Shown one piece after another: positions 1 through 9,800 of a stretch of 44,302 bases of DNA. A program made the translations under genes and the position numbers. The notes under the pieces were generated by a model, which saw only the letters and a program-made list of their open reading frames with translations, did not search any database and was not told the DNA's origin. Each line of letters opens with the position of its first letter. The stretch's first letter is position 1. This stretch comes from Actinomycetales bacterium (GTDB lineage Bacteria; Actinomycetota; Actinomycetes; Actinomycetales; Microbacteriaceae), in assembly GCA_017308515.1 (NCBI GenBank), contig JAFKEN010000017.1:1-44302 (forward strand), read 5' to 3'.

Positions 1-202
1 AGGACTGACCGATCAGTGCCGAACCGACCGGTTCGCCATCGCTGGTGGTCACGATCGACCCGTTCGACTGCCACGGGAACACGAGCTGCCCTATCCCCGT
101 GATCGCCAGCGGATAGACCACGCCCAGAACAACCGTCAACACCAGCATGGCGCGTGCGGCGACGAGGATGACGCGCGTGTTCGCGCGAATGTGGGTATTC
201 AT
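1..202 (-). CDS. kdpC: Potassium-transporting ATPase subunit C, N-terminal part (cut by window edge)
   Basis: KdpC is the single-span subunit of the KdpFABC P-type K+ pump, working beside the KdpA channel subunit. About 67 N-terminal codons are visible. They encode a short basic N-terminus, one hydrophobic helix (about residues 10-35), then the family sequence [10 protein letters not shown] and GSALIGQS. The ATG at 202-200 follows an AAAGG Shine-Dalgarno five bases upstream and lies 20 bases after the kdpB stop, so it is the last visible gene of the operon. The C-terminal two thirds lie outside the window. Confidence 0.93.
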   Translation of the reverse strand, partial: MNTHIRANTRVILVAARAMLVLTVVLGVVYPLAITGIGQLVFPWQSNGSIVTTSDGEPVGSALIGQS

Positions 203-222
203 GATGACCTTTCACTGGTGAA

Positions 223-2388
223 TCAGAATCCGGGGATCAGGCTGACTACGAGGTCAATGAGTTTGATCCCAACGAATGGCGCGATGATTCCGCCGACGCC
301 GTAGATGAGCAGGTTGCGGTTCAATGTCTTGGAAGCGCTCAGTGCGCGGTATTTCACACCGCGGAGCGCGAGCGGCACCAGCAGCACGATGATGATGGCG
401 TTGAAGATGATCGCGGAGAGCACCGCCGATGCAGGTGAGTGCAGTCCCATGATGTTCAGCACCGCAAGACCGGGAAACACCCCCATGAACATTGCTGGGA
501 TGATTGCGAAGTATTTCGCGATGTCGTTCGCGATCGAGAACGTCGTGAGCGCCCCGCGAGTGATGAGCAACTGCTTTCCGATCCGTACGATGTCGATGAG
601 CTTGGTCGGATCGGAGTCGAGATCGACCATGTTGCCTGCTTCTTTCGCTGCCGACGTGCCCGTGTTCATCGCGACCCCGACATCCGCCTGGGCCAGCGCG
701 GGCGCGTCGTTGGTGCCGTCACCGGTCATCGCCACGAGATTGCCGCCGTCTTGCTCCTTACGGATGAGTACGAGCTTGTCCTCGGGGGTGGCCTCGGCGA
801 GGTAGTCATCGACGCCGGCCTCTTTCGCGATCGCCGCAGCGGTCAGCGGGTTGTCGCCGGTGATCATGACGGTGCGGATGCCCATCGACCGCAGCTCGGC
901 GAAGCGGTCCGCTAGTCCGTCCTTCACGATGTCTTTCAGGTGCACGATCCCGAGAATCTGCGGGGGGACGCCGGGGGCTTTGATAGCGACGACGAGCGGT
1001 GTTCCCCCGGAGCGGGAGATGTGCTCGGTGTGTTCCTCGACCTCGGCAATCACGCTGGACGGCAGGGGCCGGCCATCGGCCTCCAGCCATGACGTTATCG
1101 CCGAACCGGCCCCCTTGCGCAGTTGGGTCCCATCGGACAGGTCGAGGCCGGACATCCGGGTCTGCGCGGTGAACGGGACGACCTCACCCCCACTGGGTGT
1201 GACCTCAACGCCCTCGGCACCGGCGAGCTCCACGATGGATGCCCCTTCCGGTGTCGGGTCGGCGAGGGAGGCGAGCGCGGCAGCACGACTCAGCTCGCCC
1301 GGCTGGATGCCAGCAAGCGGGACGAACGCGCTGGCACGGCGGTTGCCATAGGTGATCGTGCCGGTCTTGTCCAGCAGCAGGGTGGTGACATCCCCGGCGG
1401 CCTCCACGGCACGACCGGACATGGCCAGCACGTTGCGCTGCACGAGCCGGTCCATGCCGGCGATCCCGATCGCCGACAGCAGTGCCCCGATGGTGGTGGG
1501 GATCAGGCACACCAGCAGCGCGATCAGCACGGTGATGCTCACCGGGCTGGCCGCGTAGGAGGCGATCGGGTTGAGCGTGAGGGCAACGGTCACGAAGATG
1601 ATCGACAGCGCGGCCAGCAGTATGCTCAGCGCGATCTCGTTCGGGGTCTTCTGCCGCGCGGCCCCCTCGACCAGGGCAATCATCCGATCCACGAACGTCT
1701 CGCCGGGTCGCGAGGTGATGCGTACCACGATCCGGTCCGAGAGCACCCGGGTGCCGCCGGTGACGGCAGAGCGGTCGCCGCCGGACTCCCGGATCACCGG
1801 CGCAGACTCCCCGGTGATCGCCGACTCATCCACGGAGGCGATTCCCCACACGATGTCACCGTCGCCGGGGATCAGCTCACCCGCCGAGACAACCACGACA
1901 TCTCCGAGCCGCAGTTCGGCCGAGGAGACAGCTTGCAGCAACGCTCGTTCCGCCCCTGCGTCGGTCACCGCGTCGTAGTGTCCGGTAACACGGCTAGCGG
2001 TGGTAGTGCTGCGGGTCTCGCGCAGCGACTCCGCCTGCGCCTTCCCACGGCCTTCGGCCACCGCCTCGGCGAGATTGGCGAACAGCACCGTGAGCCACAG
2101 CCAAACCGCGATCGCCCAGGTGAACGACCACGGCACTGCAGTCCCACCGGAGGAAGCAGGCCCGCCGAGGAACGGTTCCGCGATCGCCAGAGCAGTGGTC
2201 AGCACGGCCCCCACCCAAACGATGAACATCACCGGGTTGCGCCACTGCTGGCGCGGGTCGAGCTTGCGGAACGCACCCGGTGCCGCCGTGACGAGCTGCA
2301 CCCAGGAGAAGGTGCCGCGAGGGGTGTCGCTACCGGCGGACGAGCTGCCGGCAGATGAGCTGTGGACGGATGAAGTTGTTGTGGACAT
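223..2388 (-). CDS. kdpB: Potassium-transporting P-type ATPase, ATP-binding subunit B
   Basis: Catalytic subunit of the Kdp pump: it hydrolyses ATP through a phospho-aspartate to energize K+ import by KdpA. At 721 residues it is slightly longer than the usual about 680, because of a Ser/Gly-rich N-terminal tail (about the first 25 residues). Landmarks are the actuator loop with TGES, the phosphorylation motif DKTGT, and the hinge [12 protein letters not shown], with hydrophobic helices before and after. The start follows the kdpA stop by three bases with GGAAGGG inside the end of kdpA, indicating coupled translation. kdpC follows 20 bases downstream. No kdpD/kdpE regulators are in the window. 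Confidence 0.97.
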   Translation of the reverse strand: MSTTTSSVHSSSAGSSSAGSDTPRGTFSWVQLVTAAPGAFRKLDPRQQWRNPVMFIVWVGAVLTTALAIAEPFLGGPASSGGTAVPWSFTWAIAVWLWLTVLFANLAEAVAEGRGKAQAESLRETRSTTTASRVTGHYDAVTDAGAERALLQAVSSAELRLGDVVVVSAGELIPGDGDIVWGIASVDESAITGESAPVIRESGGDRSAVTGGTRVLSDRIVVRITSRPGETFVDRMIALVEGAARQKTPNEIALSILLAALSIIFVTVALTLNPIASYAASPVSITVLIALLVCLIPTTIGALLSAIGIAGMDRLVQRNVLAMSGRAVEAAGDVTTLLLDKTGTITYGNRRASAFVPLAGIQPGELSRAAALASLADPTPEGASIVELAGAEGVEVTPSGGEVVPFTAQTRMSGLDLSDGTQLRKGAGSAITSWLEADGRPLPSSVIAEVEEHTEHISRSGGTPLVVAIKAPGVPPQILGIVHLKDIVKDGLADRFAELRSMGIRTVMITGDNPLTAAAIAKEAGVDDYLAEATPEDKLVLIRKEQDGGNLVAMTGDGTNDAPALAQADVGVAMNTGTSAAKEAGNMVDLDSDPTKLIDIVRIGKQLLITRGALTTFSIANDIAKYFAIIPAMFMGVFPGLAVLNIMGLHSPASAVLSAIIFNAIIIVLLVPLALRGVKYRALSASKTLNRNLLIYGVGGIIAPFVGIKLIDLVVSLIPGF

Positions 2389-2391
2389 GAT

Positions 2392-4065
2392 TCAGAGCAG
2401 CCCTTCCGCCAGGGGACCCAGCGTGAGAACGGGGAAGAAGGTCAAAGCGGTAACCAGCACCGTGACGACGGTCAGCAGACCGATGAACTGAGGCCGATGC
2501 GTCGGCAGGGTCCCCGCGGTAGCAGGGACTTTGTCCTGCGCGGCAAGCGATCCGGCCAGGGCAAGCACCAGCACGATCGGGACGAATCGGCCCAGCAGGA
2601 TCGCCAGCCCCAGGGTGACGTTCAGCCATGGCGTATTCGCAGTGAGCCCGGCGAACGCGGACCCATTGTTGTTGGCGGCCGAAGTGAAGGCGTACAACAC
2701 CTCCGACATGCCGTGCACGCCGGGGTTCCAGATCGACACCGAGGTCACCTCGTCCCGGACGCCGGGTATCGCGAAGCTCAGCGCGGTACCGGCAAGCACG
2801 AGGATCGGCATGACGAGGATGTACAAGCTTGCCAGCTTGATCTCCCGTGGCCCGATCTTCTTGCCCAGGTACTCCGGGGTGCGTCCGATCAGCAGACCGG
2901 CGACAAACACCGCGATCACCGCCAGAACCAGCAGCCCGTACAGGCCGGAGCCGACCCCGCCGGGTGCGACCTCGCCGAGCATCATGTTGAGCATCGGTAT
3001 CATGCCGCCCAGCGCGGTGTAGGAGTCGTGCATCGCGTTCACCGCGCCGGTGGAGGTGCCGGTGGAGGTGGTCGAGAACAGGGTCGAGCCGATGATCCCG
3101 AACCGTTGCTCCTTGCCCTCCATTGCACCGCCCGCGAGCTGCGGGGCGGTGCCCATCCCTCCGCTCTCGATCGCGGTGAGGATCGCGAAGGATGCCACGA
3201 ACAGCACGCCCATGACGGCGAGGATCGCGTAGCCCTGCCGCTTGTCTCCGACGAGGCGGCCGAAGGTGCGCGGCAGTGAGAACGGGATGACCAGCATGAG
3301 CAGCACCTCGACGACGTTCGTCCAGGCGGTCGGGTTCTCGAAGGGGTGGGCGGAGTTGGTGTTGAAGAAGCCGCCGCCGTTGGTGCCGAGCAGCTTGATA
3401 ACCTCCTGCGAGGCGACCGGCCCACCGGGGATCGACTGGGCGCCCCCGGTGAGCGTGCTCACCTCGGTGAAGCCGTTGAAGTTCTGGATCACCCCGCCGG
3501 CGAGCAGCACGATCGCACCGATCGCCGCGATCGGCAGCAGGATGCGGATGGTGCCGCGCACCAGATCGGTCCAGAAGTTGCCGATCGTGCCGCTGCGGCG
3601 GTACGCGAAGCCGCGCACGAGGGCGATCGCCACCGCCATCCCGACCGCCGCGGACACGAAGTTCTGCACGGCAAGGCCTGCGAACTGCACCGTGTAGCCG
3701 AGGGTCAGCTCACCCGAGTAGGACTGCCAGTTCGTGTTCCCCACGAACGAGGCGGCCGTGTTGAACGACAGGTGCTCCGACGGCGCAGGCAGGCCCAGCG
3801 AGTACGGCAGCCACCACTGCAGCCGCTGCAGCCCGTACACCAGCAGCAGACCCACCGCGGAGAACGCCAGCACCCCCCGCAGGTATGCCTGCCAGGTCTG
3901 CTCGCTCTTGGCGTCGACGCCGATCAGCCGGTAGATGCCCCGCTCGATCTTCCAGTGCTTGGGGGCGCTGTACACCCACGCCATGTAGTCCCCAAGCGGA
4001 CGGTGCACCACCGCCAGGAACAAGGCGACCGTCGCCAGTGCGGCGATCGCAAACAGCCACCCCAT
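2392..4065 (-). CDS. kdpA: Potassium-transporting ATPase subunit A (channel-like K+-binding subunit)
   Basis: KdpA is the channel-like membrane subunit that selects K+ in the KdpFABC complex. The 557 residues match the family length and show about ten hydrophobic segments. The selectivity-type loops are visible, notably [18 protein letters not shown] (about residues 229-246) and, later, [11 protein letters not shown]. The start codon ATG at 4065-4063 overlaps the kdpF stop by one base (TGATG), so it is translated directly after kdpF. Codon use is less GC-extreme than in the chromosomal genes right of 14 kb, consistent with carriage on the element. Confidence 0.97.
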   Translation of the reverse strand: MGWLFAIAALATVALFLAVVHRPLGDYMAWVYSAPKHWKIERGIYRLIGVDAKSEQTWQAYLRGVLAFSAVGLLLVYGLQRLQWWLPYSLGLPAPSEHLSFNTAASFVGNTNWQSYSGELTLGYTVQFAGLAVQNFVSAAVGMAVAIALVRGFAYRRSGTIGNFWTDLVRGTIRILLPIAAIGAIVLLAGGVIQNFNGFTEVSTLTGGAQSIPGGPVASQEVIKLLGTNGGGFFNTNSAHPFENPTAWTNVVEVLLMLVIPFSLPRTFGRLVGDKRQGYAILAVMGVLFVASFAILTAIESGGMGTAPQLAGGAMEGKEQRFGIIGSTLFSTTSTGTSTGAVNAMHDSYTALGGMIPMLNMMLGEVAPGGVGSGLYGLLVLAVIAVFVAGLLIGRTPEYLGKKIGPREIKLASLYILVMPILVLAGTALSFAIPGVRDEVTSVSIWNPGVHGMSEVLYAFTSAANNNGSAFAGLTANTPWLNVTLGLAILLGRFVPIVLVLALAGSLAAQDKVPATAGTLPTHRPQFIGLLTVVTVLVTALTFFPVLTLGPLAEGLL

Positions 4066-4154
4066 CAGAACCGCTCCGGCTTGATGAGCGCGAAGACGAG
4101 ATAGACGACGGCCGCGACACCGAGCACCGCAGCGGCCAGCTCGAAGATGATCAC
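4065..4154 (-). CDS. kdpF: Potassium-transporting ATPase subunit F (29-aa membrane peptide)
   Basis: KdpF is a tiny single-span peptide that stabilizes the KdpABC complex. This ORF encodes 29 residues: a GTG start, one hydrophobic helix ([18 protein letters not shown]) and the typical end ALIKPERF. It lies directly before kdpA, with its stop overlapping the kdpA start by one base, and its GTG overlaps the stop of the preceding 27-codon ORF (GTGA). Length, position and the K/R-P-E-R-F end make the assignment firm despite the size. Confidence 0.9.
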   Translation of the reverse strand: MIIFELAAAVLGVAAVVYLVFALIKPERF

Positions 4155-4234
4155 AGCTTCTCCAACGCCTTACCGAGCAGACCGATCAGCGCGAACAGAC
4201 CAATCACACCGGCGATGAACACGATGTCTAGCAC
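4151..4234 (-). CDS. 27-aa hydrophobic peptide coupled to kdpF
   Basis: A small ORF in front of kdpF encodes 27 residues: GTG start, one hydrophobic stretch ([17 protein letters not shown]) and a charged end GKALEKL. A GGAG Shine-Dalgarno lies seven bases before the GTG, and the stop overlaps the kdpF start (GTGA), so it appears to be the first cistron of the operon. An in-frame TTG lies two codons upstream as an alternative start. I recall similar short single-span peptides before kdpF in other actinobacteria, but no function is established that I can name. It may be an accessory KdpF-like subunit or a coupling leader; both are inference. Confidence 0.65.
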   Translation of the reverse strand: MLDIVFIAGVIGLFALIGLLGKALEKL

Positions 4235-4322
4235 GAGCAAGCTCCGTTCCTCAGGTCGGTCACCAAGCGATGACCGCATGCGTATTTCGGGACGCGACTC
4301 CTGAGACAACACCCTCAAACGG

Positions 4323-4387
4323 CGAAGATCACGAGGACTAACAGAACGCATACGAGATTGGCCCGAACACTCGCGGCGTCCATACGG
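4323..4387. repeat. 65-bp imperfect direct repeat, copy A
   Basis: Aligned without gaps to 4625-4689, with about 49 of 65 positions identical. The best-conserved parts are CGAAGATCA at the left end, CTAAC-N1-GAACGCATAC in the middle and GTCCATACGG at the right end. Start points of the copies are 302 bases apart. Confidence 0.75.
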
Positions 4388-4624
4388 TCGGGGCCCGGCC
4401 GCACGCGGACGATCAAGATCAAGCGATGTCAAGGGCCTGTCGGCCGAGCGCGCATACGGCGGCCACGGTGGCTCCCGTCGTCGGTCGCGGTCGGAGTCCC
4501 CACAGGACACGCTTGACGTATGTGAAGGGGCTCTCCTTGGCATGCCGGCTCGTCGACGAGCGGAAAGAGATTCGGACAGCGGGCGGTTCCACGCGACCAA
4601 CCACGAGATGGGGCGCCGAGACAG

Positions 4625-4689
4625 ACGAAGATCATCTGGTCTAACGGAACGCATACAGGACTTGGGTGAATCCTCGCGCTGTCCATACG
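4625..4689. repeat. 65-bp imperfect direct repeat, copy B
   Basis: Second copy of the block at 4323-4387, same orientation and length. Read on the minus strand in one frame, both copies would encode a related peptide (PYG-x-RE ... MRSV-x-P-x-DLR), but no start site or ribosome binding site supports translation. Confidence 0.75.
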
Positions 4690-4805
4690 GCGCGGGTTTC
4701 CGATACCCGATCCAATGGGGAGATGAGCGTAAAGGCTGCGGCGCGGGGTGGCGCTTGCGCGACCTCACCCAGCGGACCGCGAGCCGCGGTCTAGGCGGCC
4801 GGACC

Positions 4806-5327
4806 GTGAACACCCACGACATGATCGACCGGCTCCAGGAAGTCAGGACCCTCACTAGGCGCTGGGGTACGGTCCGCACGCTCGGTCCCGCACACGGAAC
4901 ACAACTCTTCTTCCTGGAAGTGCATCCTCCTGGCACGACGAGCCGTGATCGGAGACTGATCGCCATCGACCGGATCGCACCCGCATACGGCTCCTCAGCC
5001 GGACTCTTGATTGCCGCTCTCATCGACGGGCTGCCAAGCTGGGCGCTCCTCACAAGCGTCCTTGCAACTGCCGCCGCATTCGGCCTCGTGACTCGACGCC
5101 TGACGCGCAGGCTTCGCGACCAGACGCGTTCACTTACGGTCGAGATCAACTTCCGCGCCGCCCCCAGCACGACCATTGATGGCAACCCTGATCTACTTGT
5201 TTCCTGCCACAGGGCCTTGATCGCACTCGACAACGCTCGCACAAGTGAGTTCCTGACGCCGGCCGAATACGAGCGACGTTGGGCCGAGGTCTACTTCCGT
5301 ATTCCCGCCATCTCACTACGACGTTGA
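4806..5327 (+). CDS. DUF6611-like small membrane protein
   Basis: A 173-residue protein of unknown function. The N-terminal third contains WGTVRTLGPAHGTQ and a PPGTTSRDRRLI segment, followed by two hydrophobic helices (about residues 60-100) and a soluble C-terminal part with LTPAEYERRWAEVY. This layout resembles the actinobacterial DUF6611 family as I remember it; the match is by recall, not by search. The GTG at 4806 was chosen because it lies just before the conserved part; the ATG at 4821 is equally possible, and no strong Shine-Dalgarno decides. Transcribed away from kdp, towards the methyltransferase. Confidence 0.65.
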   Translation: MNTHDMIDRLQEVRTLTRRWGTVRTLGPAHGTQLFFLEVHPPGTTSRDRRLIAIDRIAPAYGSSAGLLIAALIDGLPSWALLTSVLATAAAFGLVTRRLTRRLRDQTRSLTVEINFRAAPSTTIDGNPDLLVSCHRALIALDNARTSEFLTPAEYERRWAEVYFRIPAISLRR

Positions 5328-5424
5328 CTGGCCATGACCATCATCGAACATGCCGCGCTTGGCCCTCATTCAAGGACAATGAAACAAGCTCGCATGAACC
5401 CGACCCCCGACCCTTCCTTGACGC

Positions 5425-6531
5425 CTACGCAGCATGTTCGCGCTGCACAGTCTTGACCAGAGCGGTCACCGCTTGCAGCGGGAGGACTCCGTTGCCGAGG
5501 GCAGTAATCTGCTGGTTCTGAGTGAGCCCGTATCCGGGGTCGGTAACCCAGCCGGGTTCGAGACCCATGAGCCATTCCACAAACGCGGGTGCCAGACGCG
5601 GACCTCTGCCGTCGTTTAGGAGGGCGGGAGCAGGTGCATCCTGTCCGGTGACGTGTTCCCATTGGGCGATGGCTCGGGCGTAGCGTCCCCAGCGTCGAAC
5701 AGTCCGTCGATCAGGGTCCACAAGGTCTCCGACTCGTCGCATCTGCTCGGAGAGCCGCCCGGTCCGTTCAAGGCGAGGTCGATGATCTGGTGCGACAAGG
5801 CGATCGTCCCATGCCGCGCCCGTACCTGATCCAGGCTCTCTCCACCGCGAGAAGAGTCCGTTGCGAGCGGGGTCCGGAACATCACGTTGGGCGACGATGA
5901 AGATGCGGAAACGATGGTGAGGAGCGCCGACAAGGGACGCTGGTAGGCCGATCCATTCCGCGTCATACCGCAGGTCGGCCAGATCGCCGAGTACGGCGCC
6001 TGCCGCCCGGAGAGGTCGAGCTGCAATGTCTCCCAGACCCCACGGGTCGGGTTCCAGGTCGCGAAGGGTTGCATCGCCGGGGGTTGCGTGGTCGGGGTTG
6101 CTTTGTGCATCGTCGTCTCCTTCCAGGGGTTCGCGGACGGCGGGCGAGGACAGCAGGCCGCGCACGTTCTCGATGACGACGAGCTGGGGTTGCAGCGCGT
6201 CGATCGCGGCGGCCATGTACGACCAGAGCCCGGAGCGGGTGCCGGGTGCGAGGCCGGCGCGCTTGCCCACGGTCGACACGTCCTGGCAGGGGAAGCCTCC
6301 GCAGAGAACATCGACCGGCTCGACGGTGCGCCAGTCGATGGTGGTGATGTCGCCCAGGTTGGGGGCGTCGGGCCAGTGGTGGGCGAAGATGTGCGAGACG
6401 TGCCCGTTGTTCTCGGAGAACCAGATCGTCTCGGTATCCAAGGCGTGTTCGACGGCGAGGTCGAGCCCGCCGTAGCCGGAGAACAGCGATCCGACTCTGA
6501 GCGGGTGAGTCCGGTCGTGTGGATCGTGCAT
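5425..6531 (-). CDS. DNA (cytosine-5-)-methyltransferase
   Basis: Transfers a methyl group from S-adenosylmethionine to C5 of cytosine in a specific DNA sequence. The 368 residues show the C5-methyltransferase motifs in order: SAM-binding LFSGYGGLD (residues 16-24), GGFPCQ with catalytic Cys82, ENV (121-123), HHRFRIFI as the motif VIII equivalent, and ALGNGVLPLQA near the end as motif X. The stretch between motifs VIII and X, the target-recognition region, is short. No restriction endonuclease or Vsr gene lies beside it, so it looks like a solitary element-borne methyltransferase that could protect transferred DNA (inference). It is divergent from the relaxase gene. Confidence 0.93.
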   Translation of the reverse strand: MHDPHDRTHPLRVGSLFSGYGGLDLAVEHALDTETIWFSENNGHVSHIFAHHWPDAPNLGDITTIDWRTVEPVDVLCGGFPCQDVSTVGKRAGLAPGTRSGLWSYMAAAIDALQPQLVVIENVRGLLSSPAVREPLEGDDDAQSNPDHATPGDATLRDLEPDPWGLGDIAARPLRAAGAVLGDLADLRYDAEWIGLPASLVGAPHHRFRIFIVAQRDVPDPARNGLFSRWREPGSGTGAAWDDRLVAPDHRPRLERTGRLSEQMRRVGDLVDPDRRTVRRWGRYARAIAQWEHVTGQDAPAPALLNDGRGPRLAPAFVEWLMGLEPGWVTDPGYGLTQNQQITALGNGVLPLQAVTALVKTVQREHAA

Positions 6532-6847
6532 GAGGGCTCCGGCTGACGGGTGATCCCCGGTCGGACTTCACGCACGAGGTCACCGCCGGGCTGGTCAGCG
6601 ACCAGGTGCACGACCTTCCGAACCGCGGCCGCCATGCCTCGTCGCCGGTGCCATGCCCGCACTCGGCGCACCACCCCGGCGCGCTTCGGAGTCCGTGGCT
6701 CAGGCGGCGTCGCTGGTCCTCAGCCGTCGGCTCCCCGAGCCATCACACGTCTTTCAGACGAGGCGCGAGCCGTCCTGAGTCGCATCTGATGCGACCGGGC
6801 TCGCGGGCTCACCTGCTTCCCGAGCGGGGCCGGAAGGAGCAGCCGAG
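6532..6847. other. Intergenic region between methyltransferase and relaxase; candidate oriT
   Basis: A 316-base divergent region with no credible gene. It carries two short dyads: CGTCT-TTC-AGACG at 6748-6760 and GTCGCATC-T-GATGCGAC at 6779-6795, followed by repeated CGGGCTCG/CGGGCTC. Origins of transfer of MobF relaxases usually lie next to the relaxase gene and contain inverted repeats, so this is the natural place to look for oriT. The dyads could equally be operators for either divergent gene. Confidence 0.4.
6779..6795. promoter_or_regulatory. 17-bp perfect dyad upstream of relaxase gene
   Basis: GTCGCATC-T-GATGCGAC has two perfect 8-base arms around one central base and ends 52 bases before the relaxase start. 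The short centre fits a protein-binding operator or a relaxase recognition dyad better than an RNA hairpin. Role not established. Confidence 0.45.
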
Positions 6848-9800
6848 GTGACGGTTTCGATGCGCGTGATGAGCGCGGGCGATGGGTACAAGTACCTGTT
6901 GAAGTCCATCGCTGCGGGCGACGGCGACCGGAGCCTGAGCACGCCGTTGACCCGCTACTACGCGGAGGCGGGGACGCCGCCGGGCTTCTGGATGGGCTCG
7001 GGGCTGGGTCGGCTCGGGCACGGCGAGCTGGTCGATGGAGGGCAGGTCTCGGAAGCTCAGCTCGCGCTGTTGGTTGGGATGGGCCATGACCCGATTACGG
7101 GCGATCCGCTGGGCCGCGCCTACCAGCAGTTCGCGTCAATCGGAGAGCGGATCAAGCAGCGCGTGGACGCCCTCGATCCCGAGTTGGGGCCGGCGACTCG
7201 GGCGCAGGAAGTGGCTGCGATCGAGGCGGAGGAAGCCGAGCGCGGCACCCGCCGCGCGGTAGCGGGCTATGACTTCACGTTCAGTGTGCCGAAGTCGGTC
7301 TCCACGATCTGGGCGGTTGCGGACGCCGGCACCCAAGCGTTGATCGCGGACGCCCATCATGCGGCGGTTGCAGAGCTGGTTGCGTTCCTCGAACGCGAGG
7401 TTGCCGCAACACGGGTCGGTGCAACCGGCCCGGACGGCGCGGTTGCGCACGTCGATGTCGCCGGAGTCGTGGCCGCGGCGTTCGATCACTACGACAGCCG
7501 CGCCGGCGACCCGCAGTTGCACACCCACGTCGTCATCAGCAACAAGGTCCTGACCGTGCAGGACGGGCGTTGGCGGACCCTCGCGGGCCGCCCGATGCAC
7601 GCGGTGGTCGTCGCGGTCTCCGAGCTCTACAACGCCGCTCTGGCCGACCAGCTCACCCGCGTCCTCGGCGTCGAGTGGGAGGCCCGCGAACGTGGCAGGG
7701 ATCGGAACCCGGCCTGGGAAATCGAGGGTGTGCCCGACGAGCTCGTGGCCGAGTTCTCCACCCGGTCCCGGCACATCGAGGCCGAGAAAGACCGCCTCAT
7801 CGCGGAGTACGTCGCCAAGCACGGCAGGCAGCCGTCTGCGCGAACGGTGCTGAAACTGCGGGCGCAGGCGACGCTCGCCACGAGGCCGGAGAAGCAGGTC
7901 CGCTCGCTGGCCGACCTCACCGCCGAGTGGCGACAGCGCGCCAGCCGGGTGCTGCGCCGAGACGCGAACGGCTGGGCGCGCACCCTCGCCGCGACGAACG
8001 CACAGGCGCCACGGCGGGTCCTGCGCGCCGACGACGTGCCTTTGGATGTGGTGCACGAAGTCGGACAGACCGTGATGGAGACGGTCGGTGAGAAGCGTTC
8101 GACCTGGACCCGCTGGAACCTGCACGCCGAAGCATCCCGGCAGTTGATGGGGTTGCGGTTGGCCAGCATCCAGGACCGGGAGGCGATCACCGGGCTCGTG
8201 GTCGATGCCGCCGAGCACGCTTCGCTGCGGCTGACGCCGCCGGAGCTGGCGTCGAGCCCGTTGCAGTTCCGCCGCGTGGACGGCACCTCCCGGTTCCGGC
8301 CGCACGCCTCGACCCTGTTCTCATCCGAAGCCCTGCTGGCTGCCGAAGACCGACTCCTGACACGCGCCGCTGACACCTCCGGGCCGGTGGTGCCGTTGGA
8401 GACGGTCGAGAGGATCGCCCGCAGGCCCGACGCGCGCGGCCGGGTGCTCGGCGAGGATCAGGCCGCGGCCCTTGCCGCGATCGCGGTCTCCGGTCGTGTC
8501 GTGGACGTGCTGGTCGGTCCGGCTGGGGCCGGAAAGACGACAGCGATGAACGGGCTCCGGCGGGCGTGGGAGAAGGAGCACGGCGCCGGCTCGGTGATCG
8601 GGCTCGCCCCCTCGGCGGTCGCCGCGCAGGTCCTTGCCGATGACCTCGGCATCGCTACCGAGAACACGGCGAAGTGGTGGCAGAACCACATCATGTACGG
8701 GACTACGTTCACGGCCGGGCAGCTCGTCATCATCGACGAGGCAAGCCTGGCCGGAACGATGTCGCTGGATCGGCTCACCCGTGAAGCCGAGAAGGCCGGC
8801 GCGAAGGTCCTCCTGGTCGGCGACTGGGGCCAGCTCCAATCACCCGGCGCCGGCGGCAGCTTCGCGATGCTCGTGCACGATCGCGACGACGCCCCCGAGC
8901 TGACCGATCTGCACCGCTTCACCAACGAGTGGGAGAAGACCACCTCGCTCCAGCTCCGCCACGGACGCGCCGAGGCGATCGACACCCTGATCGAGCACGG
9001 CCGGGTCACCGGGGGCGATGAGGAAGCGATGATCGACGCCGCCTACACCGCATGGCGACGTGATCTTGCCGCCGGGCGCGCGTCGATCCTGGTCACCGAG
9101 ACCCACGCGACCGTCACCGAGCTGAACGCCAGGGCGCGGGCGGATCGGATCATCGACGGCACCGTTAATCCCACCCGCGAACTGCCGCTGCGCGACGGCA
9201 CCGCGGTCTCGGAGGGCGATCTGGTCATCACCCGCGAGAACGACCGGCGGCTCCGTAACGGCAAGACGTGGGTCCGCAACGGCTCCCGCTGGATCGTCAC
9301 CGGGGTTCGGGAGGACGGGTCGGTCAGCGTCCGCCCGGCCGGACGCAGGTTCGGCGGCGGGATCGTCCTGCCGGCCGACTACGTGGCCGAGCACCTGGAC
9401 CTCGGCTACGCGATCACCGCGCACCGCGCCCAGGGCGTGACCACCGACACCGCGCACGCGGTTGTCACCGCCACCACCACGCGGGAGAACTTCTACGTCT
9501 CCATGACCCGCGGCGCCCACAGCAACCACGCCTACGTCGCCGTCGACCGAGAAGACGTCGAACACGCGGTGCCACATCCCGGCGACAACCCGAACATCAC
9601 CGCCCGCTCGATCCTCTACGGCGTTCTGCAGCACATCGGCGCCGAGCTGTCCGCGCACGAGACGATCGCCGCCGAGCAAGACCGCTGGGGCTCGATCGCC
9701 CAACTCGCGGCCGAGTACGACACCATCGCGCAAGCCGCCCAGCACGACCGCTGGGCGACCTTGCTCGCCGCGTCCGGGCTCACCGTCGAGCAGATCGAAG

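Larger units (their letters stand above)
4235..4805. other. Intergenic region upstream of kdp with a duplicated 65-bp block
   Basis: No convincing gene was found in these 571 bases. They separate the leftward kdp operon from the rightward DUF6611-like gene and presumably contain the kdp promoter and any KdpE-type operator, but no clear -35/-10 pair could be picked. The main visible structure is a pair of ungapped imperfect direct repeats at 4323-4387 and 4625-4689. A long minus-strand frame crosses the region, but its length is explained by the GC-rich opposite strand. Confidence 0.6.

Noticed and set aside
4151-5242. Long minus-strand open frame (about 360 codons) running from upstream into the 27-aa ORF
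   Set aside because: It lies opposite the DUF6611-like gene, has Arg/Ser-rich low-complexity content and no ribosome binding site at its start. Only its last 27 codons have a good start site and operon context.
6550-6720. Minus-strand Cys-containing peptide (CAECGHGTGDEAW) upstream of the methyltransferase
   Set aside because: It looks like part of a zinc finger, but no start codon precedes it in frame and the frame runs into the methyltransferase gene out of register.
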